The notes beneath the pieces are model-generated. The model saw only the letters and a list, made by a program, of their open reading frames with translations, was not told the DNA's origin and did no database searches. The translations under genes and the position numbers were made by a program. From JAAYCI01 sp964370295 (GTDB lineage: Bacteria > Bacillota > Clostridia > Oscillospirales > Ruminococcaceae), in the NCBI GenBank assembly GCA_964370295.1, contig CAYJIR010000010.1:1-64000 (forward strand): DNA of 64,000 bases, read 5' to 3'. Of this stretch, positions 24,955 through 33,415 are shown one piece after another (within the stretch, counting starts at the first letter, position 1; each line of letters starts with the position of its first letter).

Positions 24955-26013
24955 ATGAAAAATATTTTGGTAACCGGTGGTGCAGGGTTTATAGGGTCGA
25001 ATTATATTCTCTATATGTTGAAAAAATATGAAGATATACTTCTTGTAAATCTAGATCAATTGACCTATGCAGGCAACTTGGAAAACTTGCAAGCCACAGA
25101 GGGTGACAAACGCCATGTGTTTGTACAAGGTGATATAGGCGATGAAGCCCTGGTGAAACGCTTGATGGAGACATATAACATCGATGCGATTGTAAACTTT
25201 GCGGCCGAAAGCCATGTGGATAGATCCATTGAGGAACCGGGTATCTTTGCCAGCACAAACGTGTTGGGCACTGTCAATTTGCTTAACTGCGCAAGGGCTG
25301 CTTGGGAGGCCGAAGACGGCAGCTATCAAGCGGGTGTGAAGTTTTTGCAAGTGAGCACCGACGAGGTGTATGGATCTTTGGGTGATACGGGCTATTTTAC
25401 CGAGGAAACTCCGATTTGTCCACATTCACCGTATTCGGCCAGCAAGGCTTCGGCCGATATGTTTGTGGCGGCTTGGCATGATACTTACGGCTTGCCTGTT
25501 AATATCACGCGTTGCTCGAACAACTATGGTCCTTTTCAATTTCCTGAAAAATTGATACCGCTGATGATACACAATGCCTGCAACAAAAAGAACTTGCCTG
25601 TATATGGCGACGGGCTCAATGTGCGTGATTGGCTGTATGTGGAAGATCATTGCAAGGCGATAGATATGGTGCTGCGCTGCCAAAACATTGGTGAGGTGTA
25701 CAATGTGGGCGGACATAACGAACGAACTAACATTGAAATTGTGCGTAAAGTGATAGGCCTTGTCAAGGAAAAAGTCGATGCTACGGTGGGCGAGGATCTT
25801 ATAAAATATGTGACAGATAGAAAAGGGCATGACCGACGCTATGGTATCGACCCCGAGAAAATTCGAAGGGAACTGGGCTGGAGCCCGGACACCTGTTTTG
25901 AGGACGGTATAGAACTTACCATACAATGGTATTTAGATAATGGCGAATGGCTAGAAAGTGTCACCAGCGGGGGCTACCGTGAGTATTATGATAAAATGTA
26001 TAAAAACAGATAA
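24955..26013 (+). CDS. rmlB: dTDP-glucose 4,6-dehydratase
   Basis: A 352-residue extended SDR enzyme, second step of the pathway. 'NILVTGGAGFIGSNYI' binds NAD; 'STDEVYGSLGDTG' carries catalytic Thr-Asp-Glu, and 'SPYSASKASADMF' the Tyr-x3-Lys. 'CSNNYGPFQFPEKLIPLMI', 'RDWLYVEDHC' and 'DRKGHDRRYGIDPEKI' are diagnostic of RmlB. AGAGGT lies about 10 nt before ATG 24955 (GTG 24952 is an alternative). Confidence 0.97.
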   Translation: MKNILVTGGAGFIGSNYILYMLKKYEDILLVNLDQLTYAGNLENLQATEGDKRHVFVQGDIGDEALVKRLMETYNIDAIVNFAAESHVDRSIEEPGIFASTNVLGTVNLLNCARAAWEAEDGSYQAGVKFLQVSTDEVYGSLGDTGYFTEETPICPHSPYSASKASADMFVAAWHDTYGLPVNITRCSNNYGPFQFPEKLIPLMIHNACNKKNLPVYGDGLNVRDWLYVEDHCKAIDMVLRCQNIGEVYNVGGHNERTNIEIVRKVIGLVKEKVDATVGEDLIKYVTDRKGHDRRYGIDPEKIRRELGWSPDTCFEDGIELTIQWYLDNGEWLESVTSGGYREYYDKMYKNR

Positions 26014-26086
26014 AATACTTTACGTATAATACTTATAGTTAAAATTAATATCAATAATACATAATAGATGGGGAGAGGACTACACA

Positions 26087-26878
26087 ATGCGGGTAGTGGT
26101 AAAAATAGGCACATCCACCATCACGCACGACAGTGGCCAGCTGAATATTCGGCGCATGGAGTTGCTGTGCAAAACCTTGGCCGACCTTCAAAATGCCGGC
26201 CATCAGGTGTTGGTGGTTTCGTCGGCGGCCATTGCCATGGGTGTGGGAAAACTGCGTTTAAAAGAAAGGCCGGTGGATATTCCCAGCCGGCAGGCTGCCG
26301 CGGCGGTGGGTCAGTGCGAATTGATGCATATTTATGACCAGCGATTCATTCACTATGGGCATGTGGTGGCGCAAATTTTGCTTACGGCAGAGGATATCCA
26401 CAGCGAAACACGACGAAACAATTTAGAGGCAACTTTATTTCGCTTGTTAGAGCTTGGTTCCATCCCTATACTAAATGAAAACGACAGCGTGGCCACAGCC
26501 GAGCTAGAGGGTGGTGTAATAGGCGACAACGACACTTTAAGTGCCGAGGTGGCCATATTGGCTAAAGCGGATTTGCTTGTTATGCTAACAGACATTGAGG
26601 GCCTGTACACCGAGGATCCACGCAAAGACAAAGAGGCATATTTAATAGAAAGAGTAAAAACCATTACCGACGAGCTTATGGAAAGTGCCGGTGGTGGTGG
26701 TAGCCAGTTTTCAACAGGAGGTATGCTTACAAAGTTGAAGGCGGCAAAGATGTTGGAAAAAGAGGGAATTAATCTTGTGATTACAAATGGTAAAAACCCT
26801 GAATGTTTATACAAGATAATGGAAGGTAAGCCATGCGGCACTTACTTTGCTTTTGAAAAAGAAAGGGACGGGGCATGA
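26087..26878 (+). CDS. proB: Glutamate 5-kinase, short form without PUA domain
   Basis: A 263-residue amino-acid kinase that phosphorylates glutamate in proline synthesis. 'VVVKIGTSTIT', 'VVSSAAIAMGVGKL', 'PILNENDSV', 'IGDNDTLSAEVAILAKADLLVMLTDIEGLY' and 'GTGGMxTKLKAA'-like ('STGGMLTKLKAAKM') motifs are present. The C-terminal RNA-binding-like PUA domain of the roughly 370-residue E. coli enzyme is missing; the short form is common in Clostridia. Its stop overlaps the proA start (ATGA). Confidence 0.95.
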   Translation: MRVVVKIGTSTITHDSGQLNIRRMELLCKTLADLQNAGHQVLVVSSAAIAMGVGKLRLKERPVDIPSRQAAAAVGQCELMHIYDQRFIHYGHVVAQILLTAEDIHSETRRNNLEATLFRLLELGSIPILNENDSVATAELEGGVIGDNDTLSAEVAILAKADLLVMLTDIEGLYTEDPRKDKEAYLIERVKTITDELMESAGGGGSQFSTGGMLTKLKAAKMLEKEGINLVITNGKNPECLYKIMEGKPCGTYFAFEKERDGA

Positions 26879-28119
26879 GAGACACACAAAGTATACTGGC
26901 CGCAGCCGTGGTGGCAAAGCGTGAATTTGCCAAGGCGGAACCGGCTGCCGTGAACCAAGCTTTGGTTCTGATGGCAGAGGAGTTGCGGTGTGGCAAGGAA
27001 GAAATTATAAGTGCCAATGCCGAGGATTTGAAAAGAGCACAAGGCAGTATCCCCGACGTGATGTTGGATAGATTGCGCCTTACCGAAAAACGCATAGAGG
27101 ATATGGCCGCGGGCATCCAAGATGTTTTGGCCTTGGAGAGTCCCTTGGGCAAAATAGAACAGCGTCACCACACCCAAAATGGGCTTTCGATAGAAAAAGT
27201 AAGAGTTCCCATGGGTGTAGTAGCCATTATTTACGAAAGCCGTCCCAATGTGACAACAGATGCTGCCGTGCTGTGTTTACGCAGTGGCAATGTTTGCATT
27301 TTACGTGGCGGCAGCGAGGCCATATGCACAAATTTGGTGTTGGCCAAGCTGATGCGCCGTGCTTTGCAGCAGGCGGGGATAACGCAGGATGCCGTGCAAT
27401 TGATAGAGGACACTTCGCGCGAAAGTGCAGCGGCGCTGATGCAAGCGCGATCTTTTGTGGATTTACTGATTCCCAGAGGGGGAAAAGGGCTTATAAAGGC
27501 CGTGGTAGAGGGTGCGCGCGGGGTGCCGGTGATAGAAACGGGATCGGGCATATGCCATGTTTATGTAGATAAAGAGGCCGACCTTGCCATGGCACAAGAT
27601 TTACTTTTTAATGCAAAAGTGCAAAGGCCGAGTGTTTGCAATGCAGCAGAGGTTTGCCTTGTACATCAAGATGTGGCCGCAACATTTCTGCCAATGGCGG
27701 CACAGCGCCTGCAAGAGGCCGGTGTGCAGTTGCGCCTAGATGAAAGAGCCCAAAAGCTGGTGCAAGGAGAAAAAGCAACACAGCAAGATTTTGATACCGA
27801 GTTCAACGATTATATTTTGGCCGTGGCCGTTGTAGATAGTTTGCAGGATGCCATCATGCATATTAACACACATTCCACAGGCCACAGCGATTTAATTGTG
27901 ACAAAAAATGAAGAAAATGCAGCCCTTTTTACGCGTTTGGTAGACAGTGCGGCTGTGTATGTAAATGCTTCTACGCGTTTTACAGACGGTGGCCAATTTG
28001 GCCTTGGATGCGAAATTGGCATTTCTACTCAGAAATTAGGGGCCCGTGGGCCCATGGGCTTGTACGAATTAACCAGTTATAAATATGTGGTGCATGGTCA
28101 AGGGCAAATACGCGAGTAA
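26875..28119 (+). CDS. proA: Gamma-glutamyl phosphate reductase
   Basis: A 414-residue aldehyde-dehydrogenase-fold enzyme, second step of proline synthesis. 'VRVPMGVVAIIYESRPNVTTDAA', 'RGGSEAICTN', the Cys nucleophile in 'KVQRPSVCNAAEVCLVH', and 'VNASTRFTDGGQFGLGCEIGISTQKLGARGPMGL' are family signatures. Translationally coupled to proB. Confidence 0.97.
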   Translation: MRDTQSILAAAVVAKREFAKAEPAAVNQALVLMAEELRCGKEEIISANAEDLKRAQGSIPDVMLDRLRLTEKRIEDMAAGIQDVLALESPLGKIEQRHHTQNGLSIEKVRVPMGVVAIIYESRPNVTTDAAVLCLRSGNVCILRGGSEAICTNLVLAKLMRRALQQAGITQDAVQLIEDTSRESAAALMQARSFVDLLIPRGGKGLIKAVVEGARGVPVIETGSGICHVYVDKEADLAMAQDLLFNAKVQRPSVCNAAEVCLVHQDVAATFLPMAAQRLQEAGVQLRLDERAQKLVQGEKATQQDFDTEFNDYILAVAVVDSLQDAIMHINTHSTGHSDLIVTKNEENAALFTRLVDSAAVYVNASTRFTDGGQFGLGCEIGISTQKLGARGPMGLYELTSYKYVVHGQGQIRE

Positions 28120-28185
28120 GAGAAGGGCTGTGCCGGTGGCTTTAACAAAATAGGCCACACAAGAGCGAAATCGGAAAGGAAAAAT

Positions 28186-29115
28186 ATGGCGAACGAGAAA
28201 AAGTCGACGAAAAAAACCGAGCAAGATAGAGAAAGCATAAGAAGACTCAGAGAGGAAAAAGCTCGGAATACACGTAGACGTTTGCGGCAGATAATGGGTT
28301 TCGCCCTAAGTATCCTGATGGTGGTGGGCGCTGTTAGCATTGTGCAGTGGACAGTGGAAATGGTGCAAAGCAGCAACGAAGTAGATGTTAGCGAAGTGGA
28401 GTATTACGAACAATTGCTGATGCCTATGGTGTGGTTTGACCAGTTGCCGTTTGAATCTTTGGCCCAGGCAGATCCCAACGCATTAAAACAGGAAATTGTA
28501 TGGGCCGTACTAAACGAATTGGACGAAGAAATTGAATATAACGAATTGGGGCAACCGCTGGTGCCGGCCACAGAAATGGATAGTTACGCTGCGGAGTTGT
28601 TTGGCGCGCAGTATAAATTGGAGCATGAATCTTTTGAAGATCCGGTGTTGCAACTTAGCTATGACTACGACCCACAAACCAATATGTATGCGGCCACGGC
28701 CACAGGGTTAAATACTCAATATGTGGGGGTAGTGGAGGAAATAGAGGAGCTGAGTGGTGGTATATTGCGTGTCACCATGGGTTATGTTAGCAATTTTGGT
28801 AGCAACAATGAATTGATCGCAAGCCCTGACTTCGACAATCCATCTAAATATATGGATTACTTTTTCCGTAGAGACGGAAGCGAGTACTATCTGTATGCTT
28901 TGCGTCCCAACACAACCTTTGAACCCGAACAAGCCTCCTCTGTGGCAAGCAGCAGCTCGAGAGTCGATACTCCACAAGGGGAAATAGCGGCCGAAGCTCT
29001 TTTAGATGCTTCAAGTTTAGCAACACAGGAAGGAGGCGTGTCAGAGAGGACCGATGTGTCTGAGCAGGAAAGTGAAAGCCTTCCGGACAATGTATTGCCG
29101 GCAAGCAACGCCTGA
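28186..29115 (+). CDS. Unknown single-pass envelope protein
   Basis: A 309-residue protein not recognised. A highly charged cytoplasmic N-terminus (residues 1-36, Lys/Arg/Glu-rich, 'RRLREEKARNTRRRLRQ') is followed by one membrane segment (37-55, 'FALSILMVVGAVSIVQWTV'), an acidic extracellular region of about 190 residues, and a Ser-rich low-complexity tail. The cytoplasmic coil plus one membrane pass recalls divisome or sporulation anchors, but no family motif is visible. It follows proA by 66 nt; ribosome site GGAAAGG. It may form a unit with the small membrane protein downstream. Confidence 0.7.
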   Translation: MANEKKSTKKTEQDRESIRRLREEKARNTRRRLRQIMGFALSILMVVGAVSIVQWTVEMVQSSNEVDVSEVEYYEQLLMPMVWFDQLPFESLAQADPNALKQEIVWAVLNELDEEIEYNELGQPLVPATEMDSYAAELFGAQYKLEHESFEDPVLQLSYDYDPQTNMYAATATGLNTQYVGVVEEIEELSGGILRVTMGYVSNFGSNNELIASPDFDNPSKYMDYFFRRDGSEYYLYALRPNTTFEPEQASSVASSSSRVDTPQGEIAAEALLDASSLATQEGGVSERTDVSEQESESLPDNVLPASNA

Positions 29116-29180
29116 GCGTATGCATCAAACACAGAACAGAGATAGCAATAATAAAATATCCAAAGGAGGTGCAGAGGGAA

Positions 29181-29369
29181 GTGCGTAAAAAATCTTATAT
29201 GATTGCAGCGGCCGTGCTTTTATACTTGGCCTATAGGAATATACAAACTTTACTGGGGATACCGTTTGAACAATGGGAGAGCATGCAGTGGCTAATGGTT
29301 GCGCTGACAGTGGGCCTTGTGGGCGCCGGCGGCTTAAGCATATGGCGCTATTATAAAAGCAAAAAATGA
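29181..29369 (+). CDS. Small two-helix membrane protein
   Basis: A 62-residue protein with two hydrophobic segments ('YMIAAAVLLYLAYRNI' and 'WLMVALTVGLVGAGGLSIWRYY') and a basic tail. GTG 29181 is 10 nt after a full AAGGAGGT, stronger evidence than the GTG at 29169 that overlaps that site. Function unknown; it lies 65 nt after the unknown envelope protein. Confidence 0.65.
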   Translation: MRKKSYMIAAAVLLYLAYRNIQTLLGIPFEQWESMQWLMVALTVGLVGAGGLSIWRYYKSKK

Positions 29370-29408
29370 GCAGTATGAACAAGGGCAAACGCCTTGCTGG
29401 GGTCAGGC

Positions 29409-29825
29409 CTACTCGCCGATGATTTTTATGAGCACGCGTTTTGTGCGTTTGCCGTCTAGTTCATAGTAAAAAATCTGCTCCCAGGTGCCAAAGTCTAGTT
29501 GGCCGTTGGTAATGGCCACAACACTTTCGCGCCCCATGATGGTGCGTTTTAAGTGGGCATCGGCGTTGTCTTCATAGCCGTTGTGCCGGTATTGGTCGTA
29601 GGGTTTTTCCGGGGCCAGCGTTTCCAGCCAACGCTCAAAGTCGGCATGCAGGCCGCTTTCGTCGTCGTTGATGAACACGCTGGCCGTGATATTCATGGCA
29701 TTTACCAAAAGAAGACCCTCTTGTATGCCGCTTTCTTGCAAGGCAGTGGTCACGTTTGGTGTGATGTTTACAAGGCAACGGCGCTGGGGCAGGTTGAAAT
29801 GCAGTTCTTTGCGGTAAGATTTCAT
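29409..29825 (-). CDS. YjbQ/UPF0047 family protein, copy 1
   Basis: A 138-residue UPF0047 (YjbQ) protein; some members have weak thiamine-phosphate synthase activity. The long-form signature 'AMNITASVFINDDESGLHADFERWLE', 'DNADAHLKRTIMGRESVVAI' and 'GTWEQIFYYELDGKRTKRVLIKIIG' is clear. The position that is His in family members ('MHITAS') is Asn45 here; the second motif His is kept. Start 29825 with AAAGAGGTG. A second family member lies at 33416-33808. Confidence 0.85.
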   Translation of the reverse strand: MKSYRKELHFNLPQRRCLVNITPNVTTALQESGIQEGLLLVNAMNITASVFINDDESGLHADFERWLETLAPEKPYDQYRHNGYEDNADAHLKRTIMGRESVVAITNGQLDFGTWEQIFYYELDGKRTKRVLIKIIGE

Positions 29826-29936
29826 AATAATCACCTCTTTTAGAGAATATTCGATAAGAAAACAGAAAGTTCTGCTTGCGTAAATATAGCAAAACAACCA
29901 AAAATTCATATTGCATAAATTTCACGTGAAAAGTTC

Positions 29937-29965
29937 TTTACTTTTTAAAAAGCCTATGCTATAAT
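29937..29965 (+). promoter_or_regulatory. Promoter of the cold-shock gene
   Basis: TTTACT, 17-nt spacer, TATAAT with an upstream TG (extended -10). It gives a leader of about 125 nt. Confidence 0.7.
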
Positions 29966-29971
29966 CATACC

Positions 29972-30098
29972 AGTGTTTTGAATGTACGACCCTGATTTCA
30001 CACGTATGTGTGTCATGAGTTCGTTTCGTGAACACGATATGATGTGATTTTTTTGTGCCAACAGGAGAAATGCTAATCTTATAAGGAGGTATCTTTGC
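29972..30098 (+). promoter_or_regulatory. Long structured 5' leader of the cold-shock gene
   Basis: About 125 nt of untranslated leader containing short complementary stretches (the tcacacg/tgtgtga area and gttc/gaac around 30018-30033) before AAGGAGGT. Long leaders that refold with temperature are known for cspA-family mRNAs; whether this one does is inference. Confidence 0.45.
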
Positions 30099-30311
30099 AT
30101 GAATAAAGGAACTGTAAAATGGTTCAATGAGAGCAAAGGCTACGGATTCATTTCCAATGATGAAGGCGGAGATGATGTATTTGTGCATTTCTCTAGCATC
30201 ATGGTAGATGGTTTCAAGACTTTGTCTGAGGGCCAACAAGTAGTGTACGACGTGGAACAAGATCCCAAAAACAGCGAAAAGCTGCGTGCTATCAACGTAC
30301 AACCTGTATAG
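30099..30311 (+). CDS. csp: Cold-shock domain protein
   Basis: A 70-residue single-stranded nucleic-acid chaperone of the CspA/CspB family. RNP1 'KGYGFIS' and RNP2 'VFVHFSSI' are intact, with 'GTVKWFNESKG' at the N-terminus and normal length. A near-perfect ribosome site AAGGAGGT is 8-9 nt upstream. Own promoter and terminator. Confidence 0.97.
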   Translation: MNKGTVKWFNESKGYGFISNDEGGDDVFVHFSSIMVDGFKTLSEGQQVVYDVEQDPKNSEKLRAINVQPV

Positions 30312-30331
30312 GTTTTTAGTTGAATTTAGCA

Positions 30332-30359
30332 AAGAGTTACCGGGAGGTAGCTCTTTTTT
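30332..30359. terminator. Terminator between csp and rsmA
   Basis: A 10-bp stem (one wobble) with a 4-nt loop and six T's. It overlaps the last codons of rsmA on the opposite strand. Confidence 0.85.
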
Positions 30360-31215
30360 ATTTGTGCAAAAGGCTATGTAGCTGTAAAAAATTGTCCAGT
30401 GTCATAGCTTCGGGGCGAATGCTAGGCGAAAGTTGCATGGTGGCAAGTGCCTGGAAAATGTCCTCTTTTGTAAATATAGTGTCTTGCGAAAGTGCGTTTG
30501 CCAGGGTTTTACGGCGTTTTGAAAATGCCGTTCGAACCAGGGAAAATAGTTGTTTTTCTTCGGGAGAGCCGGCGGTAAAAGCTGTATCAGAGCGGATGTC
30601 TAGGCTGATAACAGCACTGGTCACCTTAGGGGGTGGGTAAAAGCTGCCGGGCTTAACAGAAAAACAATTTTGTGCTTTGGCATAATAGTGCACAGCATAG
30701 GAGATAGCCCCGGCCATGCGTGTGCCGGGTGGAGCACAAATGCGCTGTGCAGCTTCTTTTTGCACCATTACAGTAAGGCGAGTCAGGGGAAGGCGCTCTT
30801 CAAGCAGCCGCATAAGCAACGGGCTGGTGATGTTGTAGGGCAAATTGGCACACAGCAAAGCCGGCCCATTAAAATGTTGTTGTAGCAAGGACGACAAGTC
30901 CAGCTTCATGGCATCGCCTTGCACAATGTCTACATTGCTGTGGCCGGCTAGTGTTTTGTGCAACACAGGCAAAAGACGTTTGTCTAGCTCAATGGCCACT
31001 ACGCGATCTGCCCGTTTGGCAAGTTCGTCTGTAAGCGTACCAATGCCGGGGCCAATCTCCAAAACTTGGCTGTTTTGGTCTATGCCGGCCAGCTCGCACA
31101 ATTTTGGGCAAACCGAAGGGTTTACCAAAAAATTTTGGCCGAAACCCTTGCTGGGACGAATGTCAAATTCATCACATAGGGCACGTATTACAGATAAGTT
31201 GGTTAATTCGCTCAC
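30358..31215 (-). CDS. rsmA: 16S rRNA dimethyladenosine transferase (KsgA)
   Basis: A 285-residue methyltransferase that dimethylates the two adjacent adenines near the 3' end of 16S rRNA. 'KGFGQNFLVNPSV', SAM motif 'VLEIGPGIGTLTDELAKRADRVVAIELD', 'GDAMKLDL', catalytic 'NLPYNITSPLL' and 'PPPKVTSAVISL' are intact. Start GTG 31215 with AAGGAGT. It stands alone here, without the usual rnmV neighbour. Confidence 0.96.
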   Translation of the reverse strand: MSELTNLSVIRALCDEFDIRPSKGFGQNFLVNPSVCPKLCELAGIDQNSQVLEIGPGIGTLTDELAKRADRVVAIELDKRLLPVLHKTLAGHSNVDIVQGDAMKLDLSSLLQQHFNGPALLCANLPYNITSPLLMRLLEERLPLTRLTVMVQKEAAQRICAPPGTRMAGAISYAVHYYAKAQNCFSVKPGSFYPPPKVTSAVISLDIRSDTAFTAGSPEEKQLFSLVRTAFSKRRKTLANALSQDTIFTKEDIFQALATMQLSPSIRPEAMTLDNFLQLHSLLHK

Positions 31216-31268
31216 ACAACACTCCTTATGGTGGGTAACACGGTGACTTCATGGGTTGTTGTTACTGT

Positions 31269-31300
31269 TAGATAGTGTCAACTTGCGTAGACACTATCTA
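31269..31300. repeat. Short inverted repeat related to the MITE ends
   Basis: tagatagtgtc (31269-31279) and its exact complement (31290-31300) surround 10 nt. The arm differs by one base from the ends of the 167-bp element at 33228 (taggtagtgtc), so this may be an internally deleted relative. It lies in the 281-bp gap upstream of rsmA, in which I see nothing else certain. Confidence 0.55.
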
Positions 31301-31496
31301 GTATACAAGATTTCATCGGCGTTGAAAAGGAAATAAACGGCAGCATATAAGCAGATATCTGCAAAATAATTGTCATTGTCAGAAATAAAAAAAGGCAACC
31401 GGAAGAGCTGCCAAAGTTGCTTTTATAGGGTTATATCCGCAAGCCTTTAGTGAGTGTACCAAAACATCAAAGTACACTCTTTTATGAATAAAGCAT

Positions 31497-31733
31497 TTAA
31501 ATAAAATGTTTTTCCATGCCGGCCAAAAACTCCTCGGCCTCTTTGCAGGGTTCTGTGTGCAAATTTAGGGTGATGGGATGGGCTAAATTCAAACTAAAAA
31601 TACCCAAAATGCTCTTGCCATCCACAACAAATCGGTCGCTTCGTAAGTCTACATCAAAGGGCAGCAGGGCAGTGGCGGTTACAAATTGTTTTACGTCGTC
31701 TAAGGTTTGCAGTTTTATTTTTTTAACTATCAT
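31497..31733 (-). CDS. HPr-like protein lacking the active-site His
   Basis: A 78-residue HPr-fold protein. The region around the regulatory serine, 'VDGKSILGIFSLNLAHPITL', is well preserved, but the phosphoryl-transfer motif 'G(I/L)HARP' is replaced by 'LDDVKQF', so it cannot accept phosphate from Enzyme I in the normal way. It may act through the Ser like Crh, or bind something else. Start 31733 with AAAGGGA. Confidence 0.82.
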   Translation of the reverse strand: MIVKKIKLQTLDDVKQFVTATALLPFDVDLRSDRFVVDGKSILGIFSLNLAHPITLNLHTEPCKEAEEFLAGMEKHFI

Positions 31734-31830
31734 GTAAAATCCCTTTCTTTAAAACGAATAAGTGAATGGAAAAAGGATGCTTTTTACAGCACCGTATTTC
31801 CATAAGTACTTCAAAATTAAAACGTGGTAT

Positions 31831-33129
31831 TTACTCGTCCTCTTCCACAAGCGTTTCCTCGTCTTCAAAGGTATAAAGCCCACTGGAACCATCGAACAAG
31901 CGCATGGGGTCTACTGTGTTTTCAAACAGGCGTACCTCATAATGTAGGTGTGGCCCTGTGGAATAGCCGGTTGAACCAATTTCGCCAATTTTGTCACCGG
32001 TTTCAACCATGTCACCCAAAGAGACATCTAGGCTGTCAAGGTGATAAAACAAGCTTTTTAGGCCGTTTCCATGCTCGATAACCACAGTGTTGCCTGTGTT
32101 TAGCAGTTCGGTGGCTAAGATGACACGGCCTGCATTGGGGGCGATCACTTGTGTGCCACGTGGGGCAGCAATGTCTATACCCGCATGACGGCTGGGCACG
32201 GTGGAGCCGTTGGTGTATCGATATAATCCATACTCTGTGCTAAGGTCGCCCTGCGCGGGTTCCACAAACAGTCCACTCCAATAGCGAGCCGAGTCAGCCT
32301 CAAGGAATAAAGGAGGGATAGTGCTGTTGTATTCGGCATAGGCCTCACTGCTGTTGGCCTCGGTGACTTGGGTACTATCGGTATCTATGGTGAGCTCTTG
32401 CTCGGTAAATGGCGTTTCTTGCACCTGTACCGGTACGTTGAAAGTGCGCTCGCCCACTTGCACAGACACAGCATATTCTTCGGCCACTGTGTCATGGCTG
32501 GCGGCAAGATAGCCAACCTGACGCCCTGCACCGTCCGACACAAACTGGATGGAGCCAAAGGGGCTTCGGCCTTCTGCTTGCGCATATTCGGGCACATTAT
32601 AAAGCTGAATGGCCAATACATCACCTTGTGCCAAGCGCTCGCTGCTGCTTTCTAAGTGGATATCTACTTGGGCTGAAAAGGAAAGTTGAAATAAAAACTC
32701 TCCATAGCCTTGGCCTTCCACGCTTTCGCGGGCGCTACGAACCTCTAAGCTGTATTGGCCGGACTCTAACAGTACGAATTCAGAGACATGGTCGGCGCTG
32801 CCACTCCACACATCAACATTGTCTTTGGCAATCACGGCCGTGGAAGTAAAACCCGGTGGTGGAACGAGGTTTAGAAATTCATCGGAAATTTCACCTAAAT
32901 CGAGTATGGGTTCCGACGAGGTGCTTGTGAAGGTTTTATAGCTTAGCCCGCCAAGAATGGGCGTGTGCCATGTATAGCTTTGTGCGGATACCTCTTGCTC
33001 TTGCACCAAAAGAACGGGGGTTGGCACACTGCTGCTGTCCATGCCGCTATAGGTGAGGCGCACAAGTGCCCAAACTGACAGTGGAAATAAAAGCAAGATA
33101 ATCAGTATAAAAACCAGGACTTTTTTCAA
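31831..33129 (-). CDS. Membrane-anchored M23 (LytM) peptidase
   Basis: A 432-residue protein with an N-terminal membrane anchor or signal ('VLVFILIILLLFPLSVWALV'), a long extracellular region of beta-rich repeats (about 25-300), and a C-terminal LytM domain with all zinc ligands ('RHAGIDIAAPRGT', 'HLDS', 'GPHLHYEVR'). The tail is acidic. It probably cuts peptidoglycan cross-bridges. The start is taken as TTG 33129, 7 nt after AGGGGG; the frame continues to 33243 but no ribosome site is seen there. A TATACT with upstream TG at 33177-33182 (minus) is a likely -10. Confidence 0.88.
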   Translation of the reverse strand: MKKVLVFILIILLLFPLSVWALVRLTYSGMDSSSVPTPVLLVQEQEVSAQSYTWHTPILGGLSYKTFTSTSSEPILDLGEISDEFLNLVPPPGFTSTAVIAKDNVDVWSGSADHVSEFVLLESGQYSLEVRSARESVEGQGYGEFLFQLSFSAQVDIHLESSSERLAQGDVLAIQLYNVPEYAQAEGRSPFGSIQFVSDGAGRQVGYLAASHDTVAEEYAVSVQVGERTFNVPVQVQETPFTEQELTIDTDSTQVTEANSSEAYAEYNSTIPPLFLEADSARYWSGLFVEPAQGDLSTEYGLYRYTNGSTVPSRHAGIDIAAPRGTQVIAPNAGRVILATELLNTGNTVVIEHGNGLKSLFYHLDSLDVSLGDMVETGDKIGEIGSTGYSTGPHLHYEVRLFENTVDPMRLFDGSSGLYTFEDEETLVEEDE

Positions 33130-33227
33130 CAGGCAACCCCCTATACAAAATTCACAAGCAAACAATATCGAACATAAGTATAGCATAGTTATTGCACGAA
33201 AAAAAGGGGGGTATTTTAATTTTCTTA

Positions 33228-33394
33228 TAGGTAGTGTCGACAATAGTGTTCAGCCGGCCTATTTTGGCCCTTTTTCTGCCTAATTCGGCCTAAAAATCTT
33301 GAATTCCATAAAGGAGTTCGGCAATTTTTAGGGCCGAATTGGATAAAAAAATTGCTCAAAATATGCTCGATTCAACTATTGTCGACACCACCTA
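33228..33394. mobile_element. MITE-like palindromic element, 167 bp
   Basis: 20-bp terminal inverted repeats (33228-33247/33375-33394, one mismatch) enclose about 127 bp with a second imperfect inverted repeat inside (aattcggcctaaaaat ... atttttagggccgaatt). There is no coding capacity. The ends read taggtRgtgtcgac. It lies between the M23 gene and yjbQ copy 2, and would fold into one long hairpin. The transposase that might mobilise it is not in the window. Confidence 0.7.
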
Positions 33395-33415
33395 GAAGGT
33401 AAAAAGCACGCCGAT

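Noticed and set aside
26002..26030. Promoter for proBA
   Set aside because: TATAAT at 26025 exists but no acceptable -35 is found at 16-18 nt.
31381..31430. Terminator in the rsmA-HPr gap
   Set aside because: The aaaggcaac/gttgctttt pairing is short with a bulge and a long loop; too weak to call.
33228..33394. Riboswitch upstream of the M23 peptidase
   Set aside because: Almost complete end-to-end palindromy and related ends elsewhere fit a MITE better; no known aptamer motif is seen.
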